Positions 41,856 through 51,843 of a stretch of 64,000 bases of DNA are shown in pieces. The notes below the pieces were generated by a model. The model was not told the DNA's origin. It ran no database searches and saw only the letters and a list, made by a program, of their open reading frames with translations. A program made the position numbers and the translations under genes. The first letter of the stretch is position 1. Each line of letters starts with the position of its first letter. Source of the stretch: Gammaproteobacteria bacterium (GTDB lineage Bacteria; Pseudomonadota; Gammaproteobacteria; SZUA-152); assembly GCA_021647705.1 (NCBI GenBank), contig JAKIUF010000023.1, positions 1 through 64,000 of the forward strand, given 5' to 3'.

Positions 41856-42616
41856 TTATTCAATTGCAATACCCGCTGTGCATCTGCGGCGAGGTCATTC
41901 AGTTTGAGTTCTTTATAGGCGTCTACCAGCAATTGCAGCGCCAAACGTGAAGCCGGGGTGCGTGGAAAATTGCTCACCACATATTTGGCACGATTGGCGA
42001 CGGCTACATAAGCGCCGCGATTGGCGTAGTAGTTGGCTACGTGGATTTCGTGCATGGCCAGATCATTGCGTAAATAGCCCATGCGTTTCAGCGCATCTGG
42101 CGCATATTGGCTCTCCGGGAATTTTTTGATCAGCACCGCGAAATAATTGTAGGATTTTTGTGTCGAGCTGGGGTCGCGCAAACTGGGGTCTTGCTCCGCG
42201 ATGACGCTCATAGGGTTATCGTTTTTACTGGCACTGGCCAGCCCGCGCAAATAATAAGCGTAATCTACATTGTTGTGGCGGGGGTGAAGCTTGATAAAAC
42301 GATCCGCAGAGGCAATGGCTGTATCCGGCTCGTCAAATTTGAAATAGGCATAAGCGGTATCCAGTTGCGCCTGCTCAGCATAATGTCCAAAGGGGTATTT
42401 GGCTTCCAGGGTTTCATAAGTCTCGATGGCGGTTTCGTAATCCCCGGCCTTCAATGCTGTTTTGGCCTCTTCAAACAGTTTTTCTGCGCTCCATTTGCTT
42501 ATGTCATCGTCTTTGTCCGGATTGGCCGCGCAGGCGCTTAGCAGCAGAACCATAATGGCGACGATGGTTTGCAATAGTTTTGCGGATAATTTTTGATTGA
42601 GCAAAAAATAGGACAT
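41852..42616 (-). CDS. bamD: Outer-membrane assembly lipoprotein BamD
   Basis: 254 residues from ATG 42616; a 17-codon extension would spoil the signal peptide. Lipobox LLSAC with Cys29. TPR repeats follow: LFEEAKTALKAGDYETAIET, AQLDTAYAYFKFDEPDTAIA, FIKLHPRHNNVDYAYYLRGL, ending with ASRLALQLLVDAYKELKLND. Essential subunit of the BAM complex. Divergent from rluD, a conserved gammaproteobacterial arrangement. Confidence 0.97.
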   Translation of the reverse strand: MSYFLLNQKLSAKLLQTIVAIMVLLLSACAANPDKDDDISKWSAEKLFEEAKTALKAGDYETAIETYETLEAKYPFGHYAEQAQLDTAYAYFKFDEPDTAIASADRFIKLHPRHNNVDYAYYLRGLASASKNDNPMSVIAEQDPSLRDPSSTQKSYNYFAVLIKKFPESQYAPDALKRMGYLRNDLAMHEIHVANYYANRGAYVAVANRAKYVVSNFPRTPASRLALQLLVDAYKELKLNDLAADAQRVLQLNN

Positions 42617-42717
42617 GGTTAAAGACCCGAAATAAAAATAAAGCAACAGGTTAAGAAACCGTTGCAAAGATTCGCGCTATTATAGCGGCCCTGGCACACA
42701 GAGAGAAAGACTATTCC

Positions 42718-43698
42718 ATGGGCGATTCCCAACAACTTAGCGCAGAGATTCCCGAACAACTGGCCGGTGCGCGATTGGACCAGGCTTTGGCCAGTCTGTT
42801 CCCGGATTATTCCCGAGCACGCCTGCAACGCTGGATCAAGGATGGCCACGTTACCGTAGACGGCAAGCAACTGCGCCCCCGGGACGTGGTGCATGGCGGT
42901 GAACAGGTATCGCTGACCGTAGTGCTAGTGGAGGAAACCCGCTGGGTGCCGCAACCGTTACCGCTGGATATCGTCTTTGAAGACGAAGCCGTGCTGGTGA
43001 TCAACAAACCTGCGGGTTTGGTGGTACACCCAGGCGCGGGCAACCAGCACAGCACATTGAGCAATGCGCTATTGCACCATGCCCCGGAGCTGGAAAGCGT
43101 GCCCCGCGCCGGTATTGTGCATCGTATCGACAAAGATACCAGTGGGCTGCTGGTGGTAGCGCGTACTCTGACGGCACAAAAATCCCTGGTGGAACAACTA
43201 CAGGCCCGTGCCTTTGAGCGTCAATATCAAGCTGTGGTGATGGGCGTAATGACGGCGGGTGGTACTGTGGATGCGGCCATTGGCCGCCATCCCATCAACC
43301 GTACACGACAGGCCGTGGTGACCATAGAAGGTTCATCCAGCGGCAAGGAAGCCATTACCCACTATCGTGTGGCCGAGCGTTTTCGTGTACATACGCTGGT
43401 AAACGTCAAGCTGGAAACTGGCCGTACCCATCAGATTCGGGTACACATGGCGCACATCCATTACCCGCTGGTGGGTGACCCGGTTTATGGCGGGCGTTTG
43501 CGCATTCCGCCTGCCGCAACGCCTGAGCTGGACAAGGTGCTGCGCGCGTTCAAGCGGCAAGCTCTGCACGCCGCGAGTCTGGGTTTTGTTCACCCGCTCA
43601 GTGGTGAATCAGTGAGCTGGCAGGCCGAATTGCCCGACGATATGCAGCAACTGCTGTCTGTCTGTCGTCAGGATATGGTCGCTGCTGCCAGGGCATGA
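42718..43698 (+). CDS. rluD: 23S rRNA pseudouridine synthase RluD
   Basis: 326 residues. S4 domain (RLDQALASLFPDYSRARLQR) then a catalytic domain with Asp138 in HRIDKDTSGLLVVA and GRTHQIRVHMAHI. Makes the pseudouridines of helix 69 in 23S rRNA. Divergent from bamD; last codon overlaps pgeF by 4 nt. Confidence 0.97.
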   Translation: MGDSQQLSAEIPEQLAGARLDQALASLFPDYSRARLQRWIKDGHVTVDGKQLRPRDVVHGGEQVSLTVVLVEETRWVPQPLPLDIVFEDEAVLVINKPAGLVVHPGAGNQHSTLSNALLHHAPELESVPRAGIVHRIDKDTSGLLVVARTLTAQKSLVEQLQARAFERQYQAVVMGVMTAGGTVDAAIGRHPINRTRQAVVTIEGSSSGKEAITHYRVAERFRVHTLVNVKLETGRTHQIRVHMAHIHYPLVGDPVYGGRLRIPPAATPELDKVLRAFKRQALHAASLGFVHPLSGESVSWQAELPDDMQQLLSVCRQDMVAAARA

Positions 43699-44447
43699 AA
43701 CTGCTGACTCCAGATTGGCCAGCACCCGCCAGAGTGCGTTCCGCCAGCAGCACACGACAGGGTGGAGTGAGTCAATCTCCGTTTGACAGCCTCAACCTTG
43801 CTCTGCATGTGGATGACCGGATGGCCGATGTGGTGGCTAACCGCCGACGGCTCGCGGAAAAACTTGCGTTACCCGGCGAACCGCACTGGCTCAATCAAGT
43901 ACATGGCACGACAGTGGTCGATCTCGATGACGCCTTGAGTGAGCTACCCGATGCTGATGCCAGCATTACCCGTACTGCAAACACCGTTTGCGCCGTGCTT
44001 ACCGCAGACTGTTTGCCAGTGTTGTTTTGTGACCGCAGCGGCACACAAGTTGCTGCCGTACATGCGGGATGGCGAGGGCTGGCCGCTGGAATATTGGAAA
44101 CCACGGTAGAGACATTCGCCGCCGCGCCAGAAGAAATGCTTGCCTGGCTGGGTCCGGCCATTGGCGCACAGGCTTTTGAAGTGGGCGATGAGGTGCGACA
44201 AGCCTTTTGTGATGTTGACCCGGCTGCCGAGCAAGCCTTTATGACGACGCGCCCTGGACACTGGAACGCCGACCTTGATCAGCTGGCCCGGCAGCATTTG
44301 GCACGGATGGGTGTCACTAGCGTGTACGGCGGTGGCCGTTGTACTTTTAGTGAAGCCGATGATTTTTATTCCTTTCGGCGTGACGGCAATACCGGGCGTA
44401 TGGTCAGCCTGATATGGCTTGAAACAACAGGGAAAAACAGTAGGTAA
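43695..44447 (+). CDS. pgeF: Peptidoglycan editing factor PgeF (YfiH, laccase-domain family)
   Basis: 250 residues. Conserved NQVHGTTVVDL, ADCLPVLFCD, VHAGWRGLAAGI and GGRCTFSE motifs with the His/Cys metal ligands. Family members remove wrongly incorporated residues from peptidoglycan precursors. Coupled to rluD as in other Gammaproteobacteria; the clpB that often follows is absent. Confidence 0.96.
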   Translation: MKLLTPDWPAPARVRSASSTRQGGVSQSPFDSLNLALHVDDRMADVVANRRRLAEKLALPGEPHWLNQVHGTTVVDLDDALSELPDADASITRTANTVCAVLTADCLPVLFCDRSGTQVAAVHAGWRGLAAGILETTVETFAAAPEEMLAWLGPAIGAQAFEVGDEVRQAFCDVDPAAEQAFMTTRPGHWNADLDQLARQHLARMGVTSVYGGGRCTFSEADDFYSFRRDGNTGRMVSLIWLETTGKNSR

Positions 44448-44461
44448 AAATGCGATAGCGG

Positions 44462-45517
44462 TTACGTGTTTTTTGTTGATGACAACGGCGTAGAGTATGA
44501 GTCTCGTGCATTCCATTTCCTCCTTAATGTAGAAAACACGTCACTAAGAGAAGCACCCTTCCCGAATATCAACACGGCCGCCACCATAGCCAGATGAGGA
44601 ATATGGCCAATCAGCTCCTCTGGACCCATAAAAAAAGGTGGCGTCAAAAAGAAACCTGCCAGAACCACTGCCGTGAGCCGTGTTACCCAGCCAGTAACCA
44701 GAAATAGCCCCAATATTATTTCAACCGCACCCGCTGAGAAAACGAATAATTCATCGGTAAACCAGGTGACGCCAAAATGTGCCATAAAATTCCATGGATG
44801 TTCCTGCAAAAAATGAAGCCCCAAGTGCAAGTACATGATTTTTTCGCTAAAACCCAAAATGATTAAATTGATACCCAAAAATACTCGAAGAAAACTAATC
44901 GCCTGTGCCTGGGATAACGTAATATCATACGAATAGAATATATCTTCATGAGTGTAGCGGAGCACCGTACGCCCCCGGAAAAAGAGAAACAAGGCAGCAC
45001 CCACAATCCAGATATTCTCCAATACATCAATAGTATTAGAAAGATACAAAACGCAAAGCCAAAGCCCAATAAGTAACAATGAGGCCTGCCTCACGGCGAG
45101 ACCCAGTATCAGGCTCAAGCCAATAAACCCTTCCAGCATTAATAACGTGACATGTATGGGGCCAATATCATTAATGTTTATCGAAAACAGCCCACCCTGT
45201 GATGCATTGATTAAGAGCGATGCGCCAATCAATATTCCGATGATCGCGGTTGCATAAGGCTCGATCTTTTTAGGTTCCCAAGTAAGTGAAATTTTTGGGT
45301 AGAATTTGTCTAAAAAAATGCCTATTAACGCTACAGTAAGACCGACTAACAGCCATGCAGATGTATAAGCGACAAGGTTTCCTGTAAATGCCTGAGTTGG
45401 TTGCCCTGGCTCCACAAACCATTTTAAATGCGCGTAAGCAGGGAAAGCGAAAAAAATACTGAGTACGGAAATGCCAAGCAGCATGTGTTTATGAATTTTT
45501 TTCCTGAAATATTTCAT
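44462..45517 (-). CDS. DoxX-like multi-pass membrane protein
   Basis: 351 residues with about nine hydrophobic helices. The C-terminal half (QAISFLRVFLGINLIILGFS, FSAGAVEIILGLFLVTGWVT, PPFFMGPEELIGHIPHLAMV) matches the DoxX/DoxD pattern. The N-terminus begins with a helix and AHLKWF. Convergent with pgeF, 14 nt apart. Function in this organism unknown; DoxX-like proteins are linked to respiratory or redox functions in some bacteria. Confidence 0.8.
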   Translation of the reverse strand: MKYFRKKIHKHMLLGISVLSIFFAFPAYAHLKWFVEPGQPTQAFTGNLVAYTSAWLLVGLTVALIGIFLDKFYPKISLTWEPKKIEPYATAIIGILIGASLLINASQGGLFSININDIGPIHVTLLMLEGFIGLSLILGLAVRQASLLLIGLWLCVLYLSNTIDVLENIWIVGAALFLFFRGRTVLRYTHEDIFYSYDITLSQAQAISFLRVFLGINLIILGFSEKIMYLHLGLHFLQEHPWNFMAHFGVTWFTDELFVFSAGAVEIILGLFLVTGWVTRLTAVVLAGFFLTPPFFMGPEELIGHIPHLAMVAAVLIFGKGASLSDVFSTLRRKWNARDSYSTPLSSTKNT

Positions 45518-47186
45518 AATAGATCCTTTTTGTTCAGTATTTCTACAGGGTTTTTAACGTTGCTGCAACACTCTCCATTGCAACAAAAGATGCAATTTTG
45601 TGTTATGTCATCCAAATCAACAGGATAACTATGTTGATTAATGCTTTTGGACTTTCCTCTATAAAACCTTCAGCACGCGCAAAGAAGCTGGCTTGTATTA
45701 CAGGACAATCAGTTGAGTAGACCGCTCAGTTTTTTGTTGGAATATACGTGTCTGTCATAGGTATGGTTTTATTTTCCAGTGTTAATCACCGTATTTATTT
45801 TACGAAAAAATAAATGGCAACTACGTGATTTTATTTTCAATACTGTAAATTGCCTAGCGATAGCCAGCTTCAACAATTACAGCAACAGTCAAAAATCGGT
45901 AATAGATCTACAGCTACAGCGAGTAATATGCTGAAAGGAAAATTCGATGTTGTTACACAGGTGAATCTAACGACTAATACTGAAGACGATGCCAGAAAAC
46001 TAAAAAGGGTGAAAACTTAATTTTATTAAATTATCAAATAGCAGCGTACCAGAAAGACATACTGCGCAACTGCTTAACTAATGGAACGTCTAGCTTTATA
46101 CTCATAGTGATTTTCTCTTTTTAGTCTTAACACTTATTAACAGTAGGTAGATGTGAAGCTTGCATAATCAAATAGTTATTTGACGAATACTGTTATATGT
46201 AAAATACTCACAAACATTAGTGTATCAGCCAGTCCGGCCTTCACAAGTACAAATATTACCTTGACAGTTAACGAATTATAAACAAGCCAGGGTTTGTTTG
46301 TGTTTTGCCAATGGCTCTTTTTATTATGTCCGATCAAAAAATTAAGAGCGCTAGTTTTGTCTGGTCAGGTCTTCCATCATAAATACTTTATTTGAAAAAA
46401 TAATTGCGTGATATTTCCTCCAATGAAAAATATTTTTTTGTGCTTGTGCAGAGTTTGATTAGGCAACATAAGGCCACGGTGAATTTTTGACGACTAACCC
46501 AAGATACAAGTCCGCTTTCGCATGCTCAAATAATCCATGCAAGGTTGAAAATATTATGCTGCGGAGCTCATGTTGTGCCAAAAAATTGTGATCCATTATT
46601 TTTACTTATTATCTTGGTGAATGGATAAGTGAATGATTTTCATAAAATTAATAACAATAACGACATATTGTTTATGTATAGAAATTGTCTCGTTATTTAA
46701 TCAAGACAGGGAAATAGTAATAAAATATAAATTTTCGAGGGTAAATGTATTGTTGATATGCGCGAAAAGCACGGGGGGTTTCGAGGGAAATCCAGTTGTT
46801 TCTCCTCGACTATTTAGCAGCGGCATAGAGCAACCTACAGGAGTAATTTTGAACGGTACAACGTCAATGGATATTGATTATCAATTTCTATAAAAACACC
46901 GCATCTAGCGGTCTAGATGACCAGATATTTTAGAAATAAAATCTAACGGATTCGGCGAGGGTTGTCAGTATTACCTTGAGGTATCAGGGCAGGGGGGCGT
47001 CGCTATAACTTCAGGTTCATGCTTATCAGCTTCATGGCCAACCATGTAATTTCCCTGTCCCTGTCCCCTGCCTCGCGACGCGATCTCATTCCTGCTTGAT
47101 TGAAAAACCTTATTGCTCTTCATTTTTAAAGAAATTTTTGTGGGGAGCCGTCAGGCTCTGATCTTGATGGATCCGTATTCAATAAT
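45518..47186. other. 1.7-kb AT-rich gene-poor region with decayed reading frames
   Basis: No intact gene seen. An open frame at 45841-46020 (KLPSDSQLQQLQQQSKIGN, DVVTQVNLTTNTEDDARKL) has no start codon. A frame ending 46281 (VSASPAFTSTNITLTVNEL) resembles one ending 49423 (VSISAEPALIITNITVNAQ), suggesting remnants of related genes. An 86-codon frame at 46633-46893 has no clear ribosome-binding site. Part of this region may hold the promoter of the DoxX-like gene. Confidence 0.55.
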
Positions 47187-48191
47187 TTATTTAGAATTAT
47201 TGTTATCCTCGTCATGCTCACGGCTTTCATTGCTATTCCAAAGTTTGTTGAAATGCTCTACAAAACTCTTCTGCGCCCCAGCTATTGAGTCAGGCAATAG
47301 AAATGCGCAGTTATCTCGGCTTCTTCCAATAGCGGAAACAACACAAGAAAGAATATCATTATCAATATGAAATGCTATTTGTGCAGGGAAATCATCGTAG
47401 GTCTTAATGCGAACCCGGCTCCCAAACTCCCGCAGATTAAATGACACATTTTCAAGGGCATTTATCAATTCATTCCTGAAAATTCCAACTTTCGTATACC
47501 CAAGCTGTTGAGCGCGATAATTAACAAATATGCTCTGTGGATCAAGCGTAAGCACTCTTAATTCTAGAGTATTATTCTCCTTCATTGCGCTTACAATATC
47601 GCCAATAAATTCATAGCTCAATATAGACAAGTTTGTTTGCAAGATATCTATTTTTGTTTTGGCCCTTAGTATTTTTTGCCTGATAAGCTCATCATTTCTT
47701 TTTGGAAGATAAGGGATTTTTTCTAGGCCAATTTCTATAGTATTGCTGATTTCTCCTTCCACTCTAGCCAAATGTGGATACACTTTATCTGGTAGCTCAT
47801 CTATTTCTTTTTCACCGTATTCAATATAAATAACCCCTTCCATGTCACCGGGTATTTCCTTTTTATCTCTACACAGAATAATTACTTTTCGCCCTGATCC
47901 TCTTGCGTAACCTAATTCATATAAAACATTCGGGTTTTGCCCATTTACATCGACAATACAAAAATTTGATTCCTTAATACAATCAGATACATGTGAATGT
48001 AGATTCTCTCTTTTAAATTTCTCTGTATCAGCACGATATACTCTTATCGGAAAACTGGGATCAATGCCATCTAACCTTTTCAATGATTTGTATACCGCGT
48101 CATTATTTACTTTTACTCCCTTGGGTGTTTCCCGGGTTCCATATGGCTGAATTATGAAACACCTTGCTCGATTACCGTTTTCGATTTCCAT
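47187..48191 (-). CDS. TIR/nucleoside-deoxyribosyltransferase-like protein with C-terminal sensor-like domain
   Basis: 334 residues. N-terminal ~150 residues: CFIIQPYGTRETPK, SDCIKESNFCIVDVNGQNPN, VLYELGYARGSGRKVIILC. This is the pattern of the nucleoside 2-deoxyribosyltransferase/TIR-like superfamily, with candidate catalytic Glu92 in YELGYA. The C-terminal ~170 residues (KTKIDILQTNLSILSYEFIG, ELRVLTLDPQSIFVNYRAQQ, PAQIAFHIDN, FLLPDSIAGAQ) look like the PLD-like DUF5919 type that accompanies effector heads. TIR-like enzymes often degrade NAD+ or bases in antiphage systems, so an immune role is plausible. It stands alone, flanked by decayed DNA. Confidence 0.75.
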   Translation of the reverse strand: MEIENGNRARCFIIQPYGTRETPKGVKVNNDAVYKSLKRLDGIDPSFPIRVYRADTEKFKRENLHSHVSDCIKESNFCIVDVNGQNPNVLYELGYARGSGRKVIILCRDKKEIPGDMEGVIYIEYGEKEIDELPDKVYPHLARVEGEISNTIEIGLEKIPYLPKRNDELIRQKILRAKTKIDILQTNLSILSYEFIGDIVSAMKENNTLELRVLTLDPQSIFVNYRAQQLGYTKVGIFRNELINALENVSFNLREFGSRVRIKTYDDFPAQIAFHIDNDILSCVVSAIGRSRDNCAFLLPDSIAGAQKSFVEHFNKLWNSNESREHDEDNNNSK

Positions 48192-48466
48192 GGATTTATT
48201 CCTTGTAGGTAATATATGTAATTAATGATTAAGATAACACAGCGATATTTTTTATAGCCACTGTTAATTATTAATTAACTTGATATTTATTGAATTTTCT
48301 CTTTAGTATCACCCTGCTTAAGAAAACATCAGAGGTCAGGTCTTTTAATCAAGCAGGAATAGTATCCAATTTCCATTTTGAGTGGCTCAGGCATATTTGG
48401 AAAGATGATTTTTTACCAATTAACGTCAATATTATACTTGACCTATTTTAAGGCTTTAATCATAAG

Positions 48467-49177
48467 CTAAAGATTAAATATTTCCTGAATTTCAGATGTT
48501 GTGAGAGTGCGGCTATATATTCTAACTTCATCTATAGCGCCAGAAAAATATTCACCAAACGAAGGGTTTGATCCTATTAATAGAGTATTAAGACCTTCGT
48601 TTAGCATGCCTTGTTTCTCCATCATAATATCATTTACATATAATTTTATATTTCCTGCTACTTGGTCATACACAACAGCTAAAAATACCCACTCACCTAT
48701 AATTACAGATTGGAATCCAAGTACACCACCCGTCCCACTAAAAGCGGACCATCCATTACCCCCACCTCTGGAATCAATTCCTAAAGAACGATCAAAACCG
48801 GCATTATCGTGAGAAATTACTTGGCGTATTGGGTCTTCACTATCAGCTCTAACCCATGCGGTCATTGTCACTTTAGGTAAAGCACTTGGGTTTATATTAA
48901 CGGGTATAGATATTGAGTCAGATAATCCATTAAATATATACGCACTATCAGGGCTTCCACTTCTATCGGTCGTTAGAGTGGCTCCATCGACTACCCCATC
49001 ATTACTATTTACACTTTCGTCATTGGCATTACCATTGAAGGGATAATATGCGAGCAGATCGGAATCTATATTTTTGTTTTCTGTTATGGGGTTACTGTTA
49101 TCACCACCACCACCACCACCACAACCAGTTGCAAGATAAGCCGTAGCAATAATAATTAGAATTTTAGAATATTTAAT
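48467..49177 (-). CDS. LamG-domain lipoprotein, probable ATT start
   Basis: About 236 residues. The frame opens after a TAA at 49192-49190 and contains no ATG, GTG or TTG before the lipobox; ATT at 49177-49175 is 7 nt behind GAGG and gives a good signal peptide (KYSKILIIIATAYLATGC, Cys19), followed by Gly5 and a LamG/concanavalin-like domain (LAYYPFNGNANDESVNSNDG, MTAWVRADS, FSGAIDEVRIYSRTLTTSEI). A shorter reading from ATG 48871 would cut the domain in half. Such lipoproteins bind glycans or other proteins at the surface. Function unknown. Surrounding DNA is AT-rich. Confidence 0.75.
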   Translation of the reverse strand: MKYSKILIIIATAYLATGCGGGGGGDNSNPITENKNIDSDLLAYYPFNGNANDESVNSNDGVVDGATLTTDRSGSPDSAYIFNGLSDSISIPVNINPSALPKVTMTAWVRADSEDPIRQVISHDNAGFDRSLGIDSRGGGNGWSAFSGTGGVLGFQSVIIGEWVFLAVVYDQVAGNIKLYVNDIMMEKQGMLNEGLNTLLIGSNPSFGEYFSGAIDEVRIYSRTLTTSEIQEIFNL

Positions 49178-49848
49178 TTTCTTTCCTCGTTATAGTTATG
49201 CTTTCCAGAAATTTAATATAAAACAGATGGTTCCATTGTGAGATTTATGGAAATGAAAATATAAAGCTATAGTCGAGGTTAAAGTGACGTGGTTAAATAC
49301 GTCACCTTCAGCTTTGATGCATGTTATTTATATAAAACTCTAGTGGGTGTGAGTATATCAGCGGAGCCAGCGCTCATAATCACAAATATTACCGTTAATG
49401 CTCAACAAACTATAGGCGCATAAGGTTATACTTATATTGCCGTCAGTTATTTTCTTCCCTTGCTGGTAGGATGGAGAAATACGTCATTTTTATTCATATT
49501 ATACTTGCCTATAACATACGCGAAATTTGATCCGCAAAAGTGCCATCAAGTTCTTCTATTATTCCAAAAAATACTATAGCCCAGTGGTTTTAACGATTTT
49601 CTGATACCAGCCTGTGTCGGTATGACGATGAAGGGCGATAGGGGAAGATGGGCAGGGCAGGGTGTATTCTGCACTAAACTGAACAATGAATGATGGGGCC
49701 GTGGTTGGTGATGAATATTTTGCTGAGTGATCAGGCAGGATGATTGATGCGTAAGATATGCCTTATCTATTATCTCATTGCTATTTCATAACTACGTGGT
49801 TTCGTGGAGGATCAATGAGGCAGACTCCATCGATTTTTTAAATATTCT
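49178..49848. other. 670-nt region with gene remnants
   Basis: No intact gene. A 45-codon frame ending at 49423 resembles a remnant at 46.2 kb. The stretch 49785-49803 (CATAACTACGTGGTTTC) resembles 52193-52211 at the 3' end of the RND gene, with another shared patch at ~49627 and ~52118 (GGGCGATAG.GGAA.ATGGG), suggesting a small duplication. Confidence 0.5.
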
Positions 49849-50397
49849 TCAGGAAACGCACATTACAGGACTAACATTTTTACTGGGTAGTTCTATGGAA
49901 TATCTGCCCGTTTTATATAGGGTCATGAACAGGCCGGCCTTGCAGTCGAAGTTAAAGATTTGTGTAAATGCATCATAACGCGATAAATCGGATTCATTGT
50001 CACCAGTATATTTAAGAATGCCAGTTATAATGATTTCATTCAGATTATCATTATTCAAATCTTTAAAATCAATTTTAAGTAAACCGCCTTCGTAAACAAG
50101 ACCGTCATCATGTTGATCAAAAATTCGTAAATTCAGGTTATGAATTTTTAGAGTGCCATTGCCTTTGGGTGTGCCGTCCAGTGTGACATTGAACTGTAAT
50201 TTATTGCCAAGTTTTAATATGCGTTGTGTTTGGCTGTTGTTGTTAATCAGTTGCGTGAAAAGATTATTCAATGATGAAACTACAAGAATTTTATCATCAG
50301 GTTCAGAACAGGCGAAGATTGAAGTTGCCAGCGTAATAACCCCTATAGTTGCAATGCTCAGGTTTTTGAGCCACTTATGAATATTAAGTAGTTTCAT
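49849..50397 (-). CDS. Secreted or lipoprotein of unknown function
   Basis: 182 residues. A hydrophobic leader (LSIATIGVITLATSIFAC) with a possible lipobox ending at Cys30, followed by SEPDD. The mature part is beta-rich (KLQFNVTLDGTPKGNGTLKI, LNLRIFDQHDDGL) and contains DLNNDNLNEIIITG, similar to calcium-binding VCBS/FG-GAP-like turns. No family recognised. Small Cys-rich C-terminus (FNCDC-like FDCKAG and VMCVS). Confidence 0.75.
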   Translation of the reverse strand: MKLLNIHKWLKNLSIATIGVITLATSIFACSEPDDKILVVSSLNNLFTQLINNNSQTQRILKLGNKLQFNVTLDGTPKGNGTLKIHNLNLRIFDQHDDGLVYEGGLLKIDFKDLNNDNLNEIIITGILKYTGDNESDLSRYDAFTQIFNFDCKAGLFMTLYKTGRYSIELPSKNVSPVMCVS

Positions 50398-50673
50398 TAT
50401 GTTTATGGCTTGGAAGTTTGTGTGTTAATGCCAAGCTTTATTTCCGGTGATGCTAGCATGGCTATTGCTGTGTTGACAAGGCTGTGATATTGGGGTGCTA
50501 TCTCTTTTTATATGCTGCATAAAAGGGTAGCGTCCCCTTATTTTCTGCCTTATCTATCTGCCCAAGGCAACTTGGGAAGCTTTCAAATCTACCCGCGATT
50601 TTGCCAGCTATTTTATATAGTTTTTTACATCCGAAACCATATCTGAAGACTAACAAAGAACTTCATATTATGA

Positions 50674-50883
50674 TTACCCGGTTTTGTCCAGAGACACGGA
50701 TCGAAGTATGGTCTTCAGAGTTATTAAGTCGAGTGAAGAAGTAGAATCTTTTTCAATACGATCAATTTCTGCCTTAATTGTACTTGTAAATAAAGTTCTA
50801 TCAAAATTAGGTTGTTCAGTTAAGGCTTTGACAATTGTTATTAAAGCCACCGTCATTTCACTTGCGCTAGTTTGATCAGACAT
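50674..50883 (-). CDS. Small hypothetical protein
   Basis: 69 residues; a good GAAGGA site lies 5 nt before ATG 50883. Predicted mostly helical (SEMTVALITIVKALTEQPN, IKAEIDRIEKDSTSSLDLIT). No signal peptide or motif recognised. Gaps on both sides (~275 nt) hold nothing recognisable. Confidence 0.6.
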   Translation of the reverse strand: MSDQTSASEMTVALITIVKALTEQPNFDRTLFTSTIKAEIDRIEKDSTSSLDLITLKTILRSVSLDKTG

Positions 50884-51156
50884 TTTTATCCTTCTCTTTT
50901 TTCATTATCTATTTTATAGCTAGTTCTAGACTGATTGTTATCACGCTCGAAAAATTCTTCGTTCATCCTAGTTGCACTTAATTAAAATATAATTCTAGTG
51001 TGCGCTAATTGGTCATTTCTACTTTCCCTGTGGGACTATTAGTCCCCATTAGAGAGTGTGCGTCAAATCAGAGTAGGTTTACAAATCAGGGTAGGTTTAG
51101 TCTGACCCCTTTTGTCGTATTAGCTTTAAAATATCCATGTGGAAATTTTGGTTAGA

Positions 51157-51843
51157 TTATTCTAGCCAACGAAAACCAAAATGCATATTATACTTAAACA
51201 ATTTGACTATTTTTTCTCGCTCTTTTTTAAGTCTTGCAGGAGAAAATTCTTTATCTGAGAGAAATAAAAACTGCTCTCTTTTGATAATTCCGCTAGGTTC
51301 AAAATAATATTTCCTAAATTTATTCATTATATCTTTATGTTTTGAAGGTAAGTTGAAATTTCTTTGATTCATCATCCACATTACACTTAACAAGGAAACC
51401 CATTCAGCATGCCTACGGTGGAATGGCATTACAGCAGGTTCGTATAACTTCTGACCTCTGATATGGTATACATGATTTTTAACCAACAACCAATCTTCAA
51501 TTACCTGTGGCCCATTAAGAAAAAGTAATGGCCGTATGGGGACTGAACCCAAAAGACATAGCGCTCCTACTTGTTGTAAAGATTTTCCGAGTAAGTAGAC
51601 ATCTTTATCTGTAGGGTTTATATTTCCGTAGGAATTCAGCTTGCTTTTTAAAGACTCTCTAGTTTTACTAATTTCCTCCCCAAAATAATTCAATTCTAAT
51701 CGTTCTTTCAAGTTACTTATTTGCCAAATAGAATATTCCTTGCTGTCACGCAGACGTGAAAAAACCTCCCTAACTAGAAGGACAGTGATTGCTGTAACTG
51801 CCGCAATTGCGGCAACTTGCAAATTTTGAATAGTTACACTCAT
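51157..51843 (-). CDS. Membrane-anchored protein of unknown function
   Basis: 228 residues. One N-terminal membrane helix (LQVAAIAAVTAITVLLV) and a soluble, basic helical domain (SIWQISNLKERLELNYFGEE, LLVKNHVYHIRGQKLYEPAV, HAEWVSLLSVMWMMNQRNF). No known motif; the architecture resembles anchored DUF4760-like proteins, but I cannot assign it. AT-rich accessory neighbourhood. Confidence 0.7.
   Translation of the reverse strand: MSVTIQNLQVAAIAAVTAITVLLVREVFSRLRDSKEYSIWQISNLKERLELNYFGEEISKTRESLKSKLNSYGNINPTDKDVYLLGKSLQQVGALCLLGSVPIRPLLFLNGPQVIEDWLLVKNHVYHIRGQKLYEPAVMPFHRRHAEWVSLLSVMWMMNQRNFNLPSKHKDIMNKFRKYYFEPSGIIKREQFLFLSDKEFSPARLKKEREKIVKLFKYNMHFGFRWLE

Noticed and set aside
46633-46893. 86-codon frame in the AT-rich gap
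   Set aside because: No clear start signal and no family resemblance; a hydrophobic N-terminus in AT-rich DNA is expected by chance. Left as part of the gap description.
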